A stretch of 64,000 nt of DNA, from contig NZ_CANNBM010000002.1 of the NCBI RefSeq assembly GCF_947502895.1, positions 682,001-746,000 on the forward strand, written 5' to 3'. Below are positions 1-8,521 of this stretch, piece by piece. Position 1 is the first letter of the stretch, and the number at the start of each line of letters is the position of its first letter. This stretch comes from an uncultured Sulfitobacter sp. (GTDB lineage: Bacteria; Pseudomonadota; Alphaproteobacteria; Rhodobacterales; Rhodobacteraceae). The notes beneath the pieces were generated by a model, which was not told where the DNA came from, ran no database searches, and saw nothing but the letters and a program-made list of their open reading frames with translations. The translations under genes were made by a program, and so were the position numbers.

Positions 1-1
1 T

Positions 2-1735
2 CACCTCAACCTTACCGCCTTTGGACTGCTCAGCTTTGCCGTGGGGATTTTCATTGTGCACGGTGCAATCGGCCTCGCGTTCGAGCAGCGTCGCGCAATG
101 GTGCGGACGTTGCGCGCCTTGGGAATGCCGTTGCGCCGTCTGATCGTGCTGATGGCGGCAGAACTGCTGGTATTGGCGCTGGCAGGCGGCGTCTTGGGCG
201 TTTTACTAGGATATTTTGTAGCGGCGACCCTGTTGCCTGATGTGGCTGCCACGCTCAAAGGGCTCTACGGCGCACAGGTGTCGGGCACGTTGCAGTTGCG
301 GCCTGCATGGTGGCTGTCAGGGCTAGCCATATCGGTGTTGGGCGCTGCCATTGCAGCCACAGGGGCGCTTGTGTCAGTTGCGCGGATGCCGCTGCTGGCC
401 AGCGCACAACCGCGCGCGTGGGGCATGGCGCGTGGCCGGATGCGGCGCGCGCAGATGGCAATCAGCGTGATGCTTCTTTTACTGGCGCTCGTGTTTAGTA
501 TCTTTGGTCAGGGGTTGCTTATGGGCTTTGCGCTACTTGCCTGCCTGCTGATCGGCGCGGCACTGGCCCTGCCGCTGCTGCTGGACGGTGCGCTGCATAT
601 GGCAGCCAAGGCGGCACAAGGGGTCACTGCCCAATGGTTCTGGGCCGACACACGTCAACAGCTACCGGGGCTAAGCCTTGCACTCATGGCGCTGCTTTTG
701 GCCATGGCTGCCAATGTCGGTGTCTCGACAATGGTGTCCAGTTTTCGGCTGACCTTTACAGGGTTTCTGGATCAGCGCCTTGCCTCAGAACTCTATATAA
801 GCACAGAAAGCACCGAGCAGGCCCGCGCGTTCGAAGCCTATGCAGCGCCGCTGGCGCGCGAAATACTGCCGCTTTTGTCAATAGAGACCGAGTTAGCAGG
901 CTTGCCAGCCGAGCTTTATGGAGCGCGCATCGGCGCAACCTACCGCGACAACTGGGGCTTGCTTGACGAAGGTCCGAAGGTTTGGGACCGTATTGCCGAA
1001 GGTCAAGCTGTGCTGGTGAACGAACAATTGGCGCGCCGTGCAGGGCTTTGGGTGGGTGATGATCTGGCTATTGCCCCTGATACGGTTTTACCCATCGCAG
1101 GGGTTTTTGGCGATTATGGCAACCCGATAGGTCAGGCAATCATCGCTGAGCCTCTTTTTGCGCAGCTTCACCCCCAAGTGCGTGCGACCAGATTTGGTCT
1201 GCGCACAGACGATCCCAGCGCCCTCCGCAACGCGTTACAGACCGCTTTCGGCTTACCTGCCCAAGCGATCACAGACCAAGCGCAGATCAAAGCGTTTTCC
1301 CTTGCCGTGTTCGAGCGGACTTTTACCGTTACAGCGGCTCTTAATGTCCTGACGCTCACTGTGGCGGGATTTGCCATATTCATGAGCCTTCTAACCCTTG
1401 CGGGAATGCGCATGCCACAACTGGCCCCTGCTTGGGCGCTGGGGATCACACGTGCGCGTCTGGGCCAGCTTGAACTGATGCGTGCGGTGGTGCTGGCCGT
1501 CCTGACCACCGCTTTTGCGCTGCCGCTGGGGCTGGCGCTGGCGTGGGTCTTGCTGGCTGTCGTGAACGTAGAGGCGTTTGGCTGGCGCTTGCCCATGTAT
1601 GTTTTTCCACGGGACTATGCGGTGCTAGGGCTGTTTGCCTTGGTCGCTGCCGCATTGGCAGCCGCATGGCCAGCGCGCAAACTGGCCCGCACCCCACCCG
1701 CTGATTTGCTGAAGGTTTTTGCCAATGAACGTTAG
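2..1735 (+). CDS. ABC transporter permease, FtsX-like (5-prime truncated)
   Basis: The open frame is already running at base 2 and has no start inside the window, so the N-terminus is missing. The visible part is about 577 residues with several strongly hydrophobic stretches, including a cluster at the beginning, a central group and a C-terminal group that ends in the FtsX-like pattern of a cytoplasmic loop (AWPARKLARTPPADLL). This is typical of the large FtsX/MacB-type permeases that work with a separate ATPase to extract or export lipophilic substrates at the inner membrane. The stop overlaps the start of the next gene by 17 bases, so the two are probably translationally coupled. The ATPase partner would lie upstream, outside the window. 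The substrate cannot be told from sequence. Confidence 0.85.
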   Translation, partial: HLNLTAFGLLSFAVGIFIVHGAIGLAFEQRRAMVRTLRALGMPLRRLIVLMAAELLVLALAGGVLGVLLGYFVAATLLPDVAATLKGLYGAQVSGTLQLRPAWWLSGLAISVLGAAIAATGALVSVARMPLLASAQPRAWGMARGRMRRAQMAISVMLLLLALVFSIFGQGLLMGFALLACLLIGAALALPLLLDGALHMAAKAAQGVTAQWFWADTRQQLPGLSLALMALLLAMAANVGVSTMVSSFRLTFTGFLDQRLASELYISTESTEQARAFEAYAAPLAREILPLLSIETELAGLPAELYGARIGATYRDNWGLLDEGPKVWDRIAEGQAVLVNEQLARRAGLWVGDDLAIAPDTVLPIAGVFGDYGNPIGQAIIAEPLFAQLHPQVRATRFGLRTDDPSALRNALQTAFGLPAQAITDQAQIKAFSLAVFERTFTVTAALNVLTLTVAGFAIFMSLLTLAGMRMPQLAPAWALGITRARLGQLELMRAVVLAVLTTAFALPLGLALAWVLLAVVNVEAFGWRLPMYVFPRDYAVLGLFALVAAALAAAWPARKLARTPPADLLKVFANER

Positions 1736-2786
1736 GTCCATCCTGTTTGCCCTCCTGTTCGCCTGGGCCTTGCCAGGCACTGTCGTCGCCCAGGGGTTTG
1801 CTGGTATGGGCAGCGAGGCCGCAGGCTTTGCCAACCCTACACCTGATCCACAGTTTGACTTTCCTACAGATCACGGGCCGCACCCCGAATACCGGATAGA
1901 GTGGTGGTATCTGACCGCCAATATGCAAGGGCCGGACGGCACACCCTACGGCCTGCAATGGACATTGTTCCGGTCTGCATTGGCGCCTTATGCCACCGAA
2001 GGTTGGGACAGCCCGCAAATCTGGCTTGGACACGCGGCCGTCACTACACCGCAAGCCCACTACACATCCGAGCGGTTTGCCCGTGGCGGCACGGGCCAAG
2101 CTGGCGTGACCGCAGCGCCTTTTGATGCGTGGATTGATGAGTGGCACATGCGCGGCCCCGACTTTGATACGCTCAATCTGCGCGCTGCGGGGTCCAGCTT
2201 TGCTTATGATGTGACGCTTGATGCACAGGGCCCCCTGATTTTTCACGGGACGCGTGGGTATTCGGTCAAATCCGAGCAGGGACAAGCCAGCTATTACTAT
2301 TCGCAGCCGTTTTTCAGGCTGAGCGGCACCCTGACACTCCCCGACGGGGACGTCCCCGTGACGGGCGCTGCGTGGCTGGATCGCGAGTGGTCGTCCCAGC
2401 CGCTGGCATCTGATCAAACCGGTTGGGACTGGTTCTCGCTTTCCTTTGATACAGGCGACAAGCTGATGGGCTTTCGCCTGCGTCAGTCGGACGGCAGTTA
2501 TTATACCTCTGGCACATGGATCACCACAGAGGGGGTGACTACGGCTTTGCCCAACGGCAGCTTTGATGCGACCCCGCTGGAGGTGTCGGATTTAGACTGG
2601 CGCGACGTGCCGACCCGCTGGCAGGTCCGCGTGCCAGACCACAACGTCGACATAACAGTCGCAGCGATCAATACGGATGCGTGGATGGACCTGTCGGTTC
2701 CTTATTGGGAGGGGCCGGTAACTGTCAGCGGCTCACATAAAGGCATCGGTTATCTGGAGATGACGGGGTATGATGCGGCGCAGTGA
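1719..2786 (+). CDS. Lipocalin-like (AttH/CrtC-type) secreted protein
   Basis: A 355-residue protein with an N-terminal signal peptide (hydrophobic run ending near A-Q-G at residues 24-27) followed by a beta-rich body. It carries the family signature of the AttH / carotenoid 1,2-hydratase-like lipocalin fold: an early E-W-W-Y motif (IEWWYLT), a W-L-D-R-E-W-S motif and a G-W-D-W-F motif. Proteins of this kind are commonly encoded beside FtsX-type ABC permeases, as here, and are thought to handle lipophilic molecules in the periplasm. It overlaps the permease gene by 17 bases. A true CrtC hydratase is unlikely because no carotenoid genes are nearby. The exact ligand is unknown. Confidence 0.8.
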   Translation: MPMNVRSILFALLFAWALPGTVVAQGFAGMGSEAAGFANPTPDPQFDFPTDHGPHPEYRIEWWYLTANMQGPDGTPYGLQWTLFRSALAPYATEGWDSPQIWLGHAAVTTPQAHYTSERFARGGTGQAGVTAAPFDAWIDEWHMRGPDFDTLNLRAAGSSFAYDVTLDAQGPLIFHGTRGYSVKSEQGQASYYYSQPFFRLSGTLTLPDGDVPVTGAAWLDREWSSQPLASDQTGWDWFSLSFDTGDKLMGFRLRQSDGSYYTSGTWITTEGVTTALPNGSFDATPLEVSDLDWRDVPTRWQVRVPDHNVDITVAAINTDAWMDLSVPYWEGPVTVSGSHKGIGYLEMTGYDAAQ

Positions 2787-2807
2787 TGTCACATGGCCCC
2801 GCACCAA

Positions 2808-3410
2808 TCAGACAGTCATAAAAACGTCGTAACGTGTTGATTTACCTTTGATCTGATAGGTACAGGGGCCGACCCCTGCGATCGGATCAGCCTTGGCAGG
2901 CCATTTCAGAACAACGCGGTTTCGGGCGTATTTCAAAGCAGTGCGCAACAGATCGGCAGCGTCTTCATCCGTGCCCACAATCTCGCGAATTTGGCGCAGC
3001 TCGCGCTTTACCAAAGCAGATTTTTTGCGCGGAGGGTGCATGGGATCAATCAAAACCGCTTCAGCCTCCAGCTGTGGCAGCAGATCTTTGGCATCACCTT
3101 TCAGCAAGGTCATCCGCCCGATGATTTCAGTGAACGGGGCGCCCTCGAGCAGCGCGCGGGCCATGCCATCCTGGAGCAGCGCATGCATGACCTCGGACCG
3201 CTCGATCAATGTGACCTGAGCCCCCAGCGAGGCCAGCAAGAACGCATCACGCCCCAGACCCGCCGTTGCATCGACGATTGTGGGGGTTTTACCTGCGCGT
3301 AGACCCATCGCCTTGGCGATGTCCTGCCCGCGCCCGCCGCCAAACCGCAGCCTGTGCGCAACAGCGCCTTCGGCAAAATCGACCCGTAGTTTAGTAGAAT
3401 CCTGCGTCAT
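2808..3410 (-). CDS. rsmJ: 16S rRNA (guanine-1516-N2)-methyltransferase RsmJ
   Basis: A 200-residue class I SAM-dependent methyltransferase. Motif I is DATAGLGRDAF near residue 47, and the RsmJ/DUF548 catalytic signature is DPMHPPRKKSA near residue 123, followed by V-K-R-E-L-R. RsmJ methylates N2 of G1516 in the small-subunit rRNA. The protein is somewhat shorter than enterobacterial RsmJ (about 250 residues), mainly at the N-terminus, which is usual for alphaproteobacterial members. It is convergent with the upstream lipocalin gene and transcribed alone. Confidence 0.88.
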   Translation of the reverse strand: MTQDSTKLRVDFAEGAVAHRLRFGGGRGQDIAKAMGLRAGKTPTIVDATAGLGRDAFLLASLGAQVTLIERSEVMHALLQDGMARALLEGAPFTEIIGRMTLLKGDAKDLLPQLEAEAVLIDPMHPPRKKSALVKRELRQIREIVGTDEDAADLLRTALKYARNRVVLKWPAKADPIAGVGPCTYQIKGKSTRYDVFMTV

Positions 3411-3721
3411 GCCGCGCTCAATCTCGCTGTGTCATCACTGCACCGCTGTCTACACCGTTTCGCACGTAAAACCATAGGACATAACACAAAGCCGCCGTGC
3501 CTATGCCTACCGCGTCAAAGGATTGCTGAAATTTCAGTTGATCTGGAATGATTAAGCATGGTTCAATTCCCTCACCACCTTGGCAATAAAGGCATTGCGC
3601 GCTGCTGCTCGGGGCGAGCGGAGCGTGTCCGCGCGCAACTTCGGCCAATCGGCCAGCTGTGCCGCGCATGTTCCCTTCACAAATCAACAGGCGGCGCGCC
3701 GCCTTAGCCAGAGGGACAGCC
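3411..3721. other. Intergenic region between divergent rsmJ and ectoine-type operon
   Basis: About 310 bases without a supportable gene. It must hold the promoters of the leftward rsmJ gene and the rightward aminotransferase operon. The one notable sequence is a perfect 12-bp palindrome, CTGAAATTTCAG, at 3526-3537. It could be an operator, but no regulator gene is adjacent. The region 3600-3660 is GC-rich with short self-complementary runs and no clear gene. Confidence 0.4.
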
Positions 3722-5095
3722 ATGCTGCACAACGACAAACTCGAACAATGGGATCGGGAAAATTTCTTTCACCCGTCAACGCATCTTGCTGAATTCGCAC
3801 GCGGAAATGCGCCACAGCGCGTGATTACAGGCGGCTCGGGCTGTCATATAGAGGATCGCGATGGCAACCGGATGCTTGATGCGTTCGCAGGCCTATATTG
3901 TGTAAACGTAGGCTATGGCCGCGCGGAGATCGCCGAGGCCATAGCCGAGCAGGCCAAAGAGCTGGCCTATTACCATTCCTATGTGGGCCACGGAACCGAA
4001 GCATCTATTACCCTTGCAAAAATGGTGCTGGATCGCGCGCCCGACACGATGTCGAAGGTGTATTTCGGCCTGTCCGGATCGGACGCGAACGAGACGAACA
4101 TCAAGCTGATCTGGTACTACAATAACATTCTGGGCCGCCCGCAGAAAAAGAAAATCATCTCGCGCTGGCGGGGCTATCACGGCTCTGGCCTGATGACAGG
4201 GTCGCTGACGGGGCTGGAGCTGTTTCACAAGAAGTTCGATCTGCCTCTGGCGCAGGTCATTCACACGCAGGCGCCTTACTATTTCCGCCGCACCGATATG
4301 GATCAGGGCGAGGGTGATTTTGTCGCGCATTGCGTCGCAGAGCTGGAGGCGATGATTGCGCGTGAAGGGGCCGACACCATCGCGGCCTTTATAGGCGAGC
4401 CGGTGCTTGGCACGGGTGGTCTGGTGCCGCCCCCCGAAGGATACTGGCCCGCGATACAAGCTGTGCTGGAGCGTCACGATATTCTGCTGGTCGCAGACGA
4501 GGTGGTAACGGGTTTCGGCCGCTTGGGCACGATGTTCGGCTCGGATCACTACGGCATGCGGCCAGACCTGATTACCATCGCAAAGGGCCTCACATCTGCC
4601 TATGCGCCGCTGTCAGGCTCTATTGTTTCTGAAAAGATGTGGGCCGTGCTGGAACAAGGCACAGACGAGAACGGACCCATCGGTCATGGCTGGACCTATT
4701 CGGCCCACCCCATCGGGGCGGCTGCGGGCGTTGCCAATCTTGCGCTGATCGACAAGCTGGGGCTGATCGACAACGCAGCCGATGTGGGCGCCTATCTGAA
4801 CACACAGATGCGCGCCGCACTTGGCGACCATCCCCATGTGGGCGACATCCGCGGAACCGGCATGATGTGCGCAGTCGAATTTGTAGCCGATAAGGACAGC
4901 AGACAGTTCTATGACGCAAACGACAAGATCGGGCCGCAGATCGCGGCCAAGCTGCTGGAGCAAAGCAGCGTGATCGCCCGTGCCATGCCGCAAGGCGATA
5001 TTCTGGGATTTGCGCCGCCCTTCTGCCTGACCCACGCCGAAGCGGATGAAGTTGTCGCCGCGACACACAGGGCTGTGTCTACGGTTCTAGGCTGA
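3722..5095 (+). CDS. Class III aminotransferase, ectoine-catabolism type (Atf/DoeD-like)
   Basis: A PLP-dependent class III transaminase of 457 residues from the ATG at 3722, chosen because GGGAC-like Shine-Dalgarno bases lie just upstream and because this start gives the usual N-terminus ([11 protein letters not shown]). Visible landmarks are the cofactor-binding G-S-D-A-N segment ([11 protein letters not shown]), the [11 protein letters not shown] motif with the PLP-contacting Asp, and the Schiff-base lysine in [12 protein letters not shown]. The early [15 protein letters not shown] stretch resembles the DoeD/Atf transaminases that convert L-2,4-diaminobutyrate to aspartate semialdehyde during ectoine breakdown. 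The next gene is an ectoine hydrolase, which supports that role. Other omega-amino donors such as beta-alanine or taurine-type substrates cannot be excluded from sequence alone. Confidence 0.8.
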   Translation: MLHNDKLEQWDRENFFHPSTHLAEFARGNAPQRVITGGSGCHIEDRDGNRMLDAFAGLYCVNVGYGRAEIAEAIAEQAKELAYYHSYVGHGTEASITLAKMVLDRAPDTMSKVYFGLSGSDANETNIKLIWYYNNILGRPQKKKIISRWRGYHGSGLMTGSLTGLELFHKKFDLPLAQVIHTQAPYYFRRTDMDQGEGDFVAHCVAELEAMIAREGADTIAAFIGEPVLGTGGLVPPPEGYWPAIQAVLERHDILLVADEVVTGFGRLGTMFGSDHYGMRPDLITIAKGLTSAYAPLSGSIVSEKMWAVLEQGTDENGPIGHGWTYSAHPIGAAAGVANLALIDKLGLIDNAADVGAYLNTQMRAALGDHPHVGDIRGTGMMCAVEFVADKDSRQFYDANDKIGPQIAAKLLEQSSVIARAMPQGDILGFAPPFCLTHAEADEVVAATHRAVSTVLG

Positions 5096-5115
5096 CACCA
5101 GAAAGGGGCATTGCT

Positions 5116-6300
5116 ATGAACGCGCATAACGCAGCATTTGAAACCGCGGAATATGACCGCCGAATTGCCAAAACCCGCGCCGCTATGGCCCACGCGGGCC
5201 TCGACGCGATATTTGTCACGGACCCGTCCAATCAGGCATGGCTGACGGGCTATGACGGCTGGTCATTCTATGTGCATCAAGGCGTCATCCTCACCATGGA
5301 AGGAGAGCCGATATGGTGGGGCCGCTACATGGATATGATGGGCGGCAGGCGCACGTGCTGGATGCAGCACGAGAACATTGTCGGGTACGGCGACCACTTT
5401 GTGCAATCCACCGAAATCCATCCCATGCAAGACCTCGCAGAGCGGCTGAAAGAGCGGGGGCTGGAAAAGGCGCGGATCGGGGTGGAGATGGAGAACTATT
5501 ATTACTCCGCCAAAGCGCATGCCACGCTGGTGGAGGAACTCCCCGAGGCGGTTTTGCACGATGCAACTGCCTTGGTGAACTGGCAACGTCTGGTTAAGTC
5601 AGAGGCGGAGATTGGATTTATCCGCAAAGCCGCACGTATTTCCGAGAAAGTAATTCGCACAGCGATAGAGCGCGCGGATGTGGGCGTACGCAAAAACGAT
5701 CTGGTGGCCGATATCATACATGCGGGCATCACCGGCATTGGCGATGATTGGGGGGATTATCCTGCCATTGTACCGCTTACCCCATCGGGGCTGGACGCCA
5801 CGGCGGCCCATCTGACATGGGACGGCGCGCCAATGCGCGCGGGCGAGGCCACATTTTTCGAGCTGTCGGGATGTTACCGCCGATATCATGCCCCGCTGTG
5901 CCGCACTGTGTTTCTCGGCACCCCGTCAGACGAAATGCGCCGCACCGAAGCCGCCCAGATCGAAGGGATCGCCGCAGGGTTGGAGGCCGCGCGCGCAGGT
6001 AACCGAACCTGCGATATCGCCAATGCGTTTATGGCCGTGATGGGCAAGCACGGGATCGAACGCTCTGGTCGCATGGGCTATGCTATTGGTCTCAGCTATC
6101 CTCCGGACTGGGGCGAGCGGACGGCCTCTATCCGCAGTGAAGACCAGACGGTGCTTGAGCCAGGCATGACCTTCCACTTCATGCCCGCGCTCTGGATGGA
6201 GGATTGGGGGCTGGAGACAACCGAGACGATCCTGATCCCTCAAAACGGCCCCGCCCAACCGCTGTGCGATATCGAGCGGAAGCTATTTGTGAAGAATTGA
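5116..6300 (+). CDS. doeA: Ectoine hydrolase (M24 family)
   Basis: A 394-residue pita-bread (M24/creatinase) hydrolase that closely matches the ectoine-hydrolase subgroup: VTDPSNQAWLTGYDGWSFYV near residue 35, SGLDATAAHLTWD mid-protein, GYAIGLSYPPDWGER and a C-terminal ERKLFVKN. This enzyme (DoeA, also called EutD) opens the ectoine ring to N-acetyl-diaminobutyrate. It lies 20 bases after the aminotransferase and 4 bases before an M20 deacylase gene, so the three appear to form one operon. AAAGGGGC precedes the ATG. A generic Xaa-Pro peptidase is less likely given the specific motifs. Confidence 0.88.
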   Translation: MNAHNAAFETAEYDRRIAKTRAAMAHAGLDAIFVTDPSNQAWLTGYDGWSFYVHQGVILTMEGEPIWWGRYMDMMGGRRTCWMQHENIVGYGDHFVQSTEIHPMQDLAERLKERGLEKARIGVEMENYYYSAKAHATLVEELPEAVLHDATALVNWQRLVKSEAEIGFIRKAARISEKVIRTAIERADVGVRKNDLVADIIHAGITGIGDDWGDYPAIVPLTPSGLDATAAHLTWDGAPMRAGEATFFELSGCYRRYHAPLCRTVFLGTPSDEMRRTEAAQIEGIAAGLEAARAGNRTCDIANAFMAVMGKHGIERSGRMGYAIGLSYPPDWGERTASIRSEDQTVLEPGMTFHFMPALWMEDWGLETTETILIPQNGPAQPLCDIERKLFVKN

Positions 6301-6304
6301 TCCC

Positions 6305-7453
6305 ATGATCGAGCAGACCAAGCGCATCCTGTCAGACCTTGTGGCCTTTCCAACAGTCTCGGCTGACAGCAACCGCGACATGATTGCCTATCTTGCCAAT
6401 CGTTTGGAAGACTGCGGCGCGCAGGTCGATATTCTGGCGGATGACACAGGGGCGAAAGCGAACCTATTTGCCACCTTTGGCCCCCTTCGCGACGGGGGCA
6501 TCGTCTTGTCGGGCCACAGCGATGTTGTTCCCGTAGCCGATCAGGACTGGACGACCGATCCGTTCAAGATGGTTGAGCGGGAGGGACGATTGTTCGGGCG
6601 TGGCACCTGCGACATGAAGGGGTTTATTGCGGCAACCATCGCAATGGCCCCGCAATATGCCGAGGTAGTGCGCGACAGACCCCTGCATCTTGCCTTCACC
6701 TATGACGAAGAAACAGGCTGCATCGGCGCAAGCCATCTGGCGCAAGCCCTCGTTGCACGCTCCCTCAAACCTGCCCTTGCGATTATCGGAGAACCGACAA
6801 GCATGCAGATTGTCGAAGGGCATAAGGGATGCTTTGAATACACCACGCGTTTTGAAGGGCTTGCAGGCCACGGATCAGCCCCTGACCTTGGCGTGAACGC
6901 GGTGGAATTCGCCGTACGCTATGTCTCGCGGCTGCTAGCGCTGCGCGATGATTTGAAAACCCGCGCCCCGCCTAACAGTCGCTTTGATCCACCATGGAGC
7001 ACAGTGAACCTTGGCGCACTCAATGGCGGCCAGGTTCATAATGTGATCCCTTCCAAAGCGAGAGTGGATTGGGAGATGCGGCCGGTACAGGCCAGCGATG
7101 CCGCGTATGTCAAAGACACGCTGCAAACCTATTGTGAGAGCGTGCTGCTGCCCGCCATGCGCGCGGTCTATCCAGACGCGGCAATCGAAACCGAAGTCAT
7201 TGCAGAGGTGGCGGGCCTTGTGCCTGCGGATGAAAACGAGGCGCGGCGCATTGTGTCCGAACTGACGGGTGCCAATGATGTGCAGCTTGTATCATTTGGA
7301 ACGGAAGCAGGCATATTTCAATCATTGGGCATGGACGTGGTTGTCTGCGGGCCAGGCTCTATCGAACAGGCCCATAAGGCAGACGAATTCCTATCTGTCG
7401 ATCAGCTGGAGGGCTGCCTGACAATGCTGAGCAGGCTTGGCAGCAAGCTGTAA
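6305..7453 (+). CDS. M20 deacylase, ArgE/DapE type; possible N-acetyl-diaminobutyrate deacetylase
   Basis: A 382-residue M20-family metallo-hydrolase. Metal ligands are visible in SGHSDVVPV (His-Asp), GRGTCDMKG (Asp), the YDEETG catalytic Glu pair and the C-terminal CGPGSIEQAHKADE (His). The family includes acetylornithine deacetylase ArgE. The gene starts 4 bases after the ectoine hydrolase, whose product, N-acetyl-L-2,4-diaminobutyrate, is a close homologue of acetylornithine. Known ectoine operons use a different enzyme, DoeB/EutE of the aspartoacylase family, for this step. It is therefore inferred that this M20 enzyme fills the DoeB role here. An ordinary arginine-pathway function remains possible. 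Confidence 0.78.
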   Translation: MIEQTKRILSDLVAFPTVSADSNRDMIAYLANRLEDCGAQVDILADDTGAKANLFATFGPLRDGGIVLSGHSDVVPVADQDWTTDPFKMVEREGRLFGRGTCDMKGFIAATIAMAPQYAEVVRDRPLHLAFTYDEETGCIGASHLAQALVARSLKPALAIIGEPTSMQIVEGHKGCFEYTTRFEGLAGHGSAPDLGVNAVEFAVRYVSRLLALRDDLKTRAPPNSRFDPPWSTVNLGALNGGQVHNVIPSKARVDWEMRPVQASDAAYVKDTLQTYCESVLLPAMRAVYPDAAIETEVIAEVAGLVPADENEARRIVSELTGANDVQLVSFGTEAGIFQSLGMDVVVCGPGSIEQAHKADEFLSVDQLEGCLTMLSRLGSKL

Positions 7454-7525
7454 CCCGATGCGCACAAGCTCCCTTTTCACATCACAACCGAGCATAGCGA
7501 TTGGGCCGAGTGGAACTGGGCTGCC

Positions 7526-7924
7526 CTACAGGCCGTCGGGCAAACGATCATAAAATTTCCAGACTTTGTCTATGCGGCCCTCGCCGCAATAGCCCCAGTA
7601 CATCTCGATCCCCGGATAGGTATCACTGTTGGACAATTCTAACCGCCCCCAATGATAGCTACCCTCAAACGGTACATCGCAAGGCTGGTCTGACTTATCC
7701 TCCAGCCAAAAGCCTGCAAAAACGTGACCGTCAAATTCCAGCCCGAAAAAGCCGTTGTCTTCGGTATAGGTCCCCTCATAACCATCCTGCGTGGGCGTTA
7801 CCCAAACCTCTCCCCAGCTGGTATCCCATGCACCACCAAAGGTCTCTATTGTTGCCATCTCTTGCGACAAGAGTGGCTGGGCAAAGAGGAGTGAGAAAAC
7901 AACGGGTAGGAAAAGGCTCTTCAT
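7526..7924 (-). CDS. Small secreted protein, unknown function
   Basis: A 132-residue protein with a clear signal peptide (MKSLFLPVVFSLLFAQPLLSQ, cleavage likely near residue 21). The mature part is rich in Trp, Tyr, Gly and acidic residues and looks beta-rich (WDTSWGEVWVTPTQDGYEG). A start at 7924 follows an AGGGATG-like ribosome site. I do not recognise the family. It is a monocistronic leftward gene in the backbone between the ectoine operon and another small unknown gene. Confidence 0.65.
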   Translation of the reverse strand: MKSLFLPVVFSLLFAQPLLSQEMATIETFGGAWDTSWGEVWVTPTQDGYEGTYTEDNGFFGLEFDGHVFAGFWLEDKSDQPCDVPFEGSYHWGRLELSNSDTYPGIEMYWGYCGEGRIDKVWKFYDRLPDGL

Positions 7925-8010
7925 TAGACATCCCTTTATCGAGGAACGATCAGAATTCCGATTTAAGATTGGGGCGATGGGCCCCCGATAAACGAACAGG
8001 CAGCTCGGGA

Positions 8011-8292
8011 TCAGAATGCATCAAATTCGGGAACATTGCCAATCCTGACAAGAAATTCAGGTGGGTCTACCTCGCCACTGTTTGGATCCTCGCTAATCAT
8101 ATAGGCATCGGCCCCTGCGCACGTCTCGGCTTGGGCCTCGCGTTCGGCCCTGTTTTGCGCCTCAGAGGCGGTGGTATATTCGAACTGCTTGTCGATTTTG
8201 AGCGCGGGTGGGCTGTTCTTTCCCGTGCTCTCCTCCACATAGGTTTGACATATGTAATGCAGTCGAGGGGCGTTTTGATCTGTGTCTGTCAT
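8011..8292 (-). CDS. Small cytoplasmic protein, unknown function
   Basis: A 93-residue, acidic, soluble protein from the ATG at 8292. This start was chosen over an upstream in-frame one because AAAGG lies about 8 bases before it and the upstream extension is Cys-rich and unlike coding sequence. The middle (TTASEAQNRAEREAQAE) is likely helical. No recognised domain. Backbone gene without obvious partners. Confidence 0.55.
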   Translation of the reverse strand: MTDTDQNAPRLHYICQTYVEESTGKNSPPALKIDKQFEYTTASEAQNRAEREAQAETCAGADAYMISEDPNSGEVDPPEFLVRIGNVPEFDAF

Positions 8293-8521
8293 GGATCGAC
8301 CTTTGGGATAAGAGAGAGCGCACTGCATCGCCAGTTTGCTGAACGGAGCAATCTCGCAGCAGGCGCCTAGCGCAAAACAACCGGTATCATAAAACACCAC
8401 CGACGCATCCAATATTCAGCCCTGCTGTGCGAGAATATCCTAACCGTATGCGGTAGGTTTGTTCAGGATTTGGGTCTGCGATCTTTGGCGCTTTGGCTTG
8501 CCTTGGGGCGCTGGCCTTTCA

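Noticed and set aside
1446..2417. Leftward 323-codon frame
   Set aside because: It is antisense to the permease and lipocalin genes, which have far better protein character.
7501..8370. Rightward 289-codon frame
   Set aside because: It overlaps two leftward genes with signal peptide or ribosome sites; its product has no domain-like pattern.
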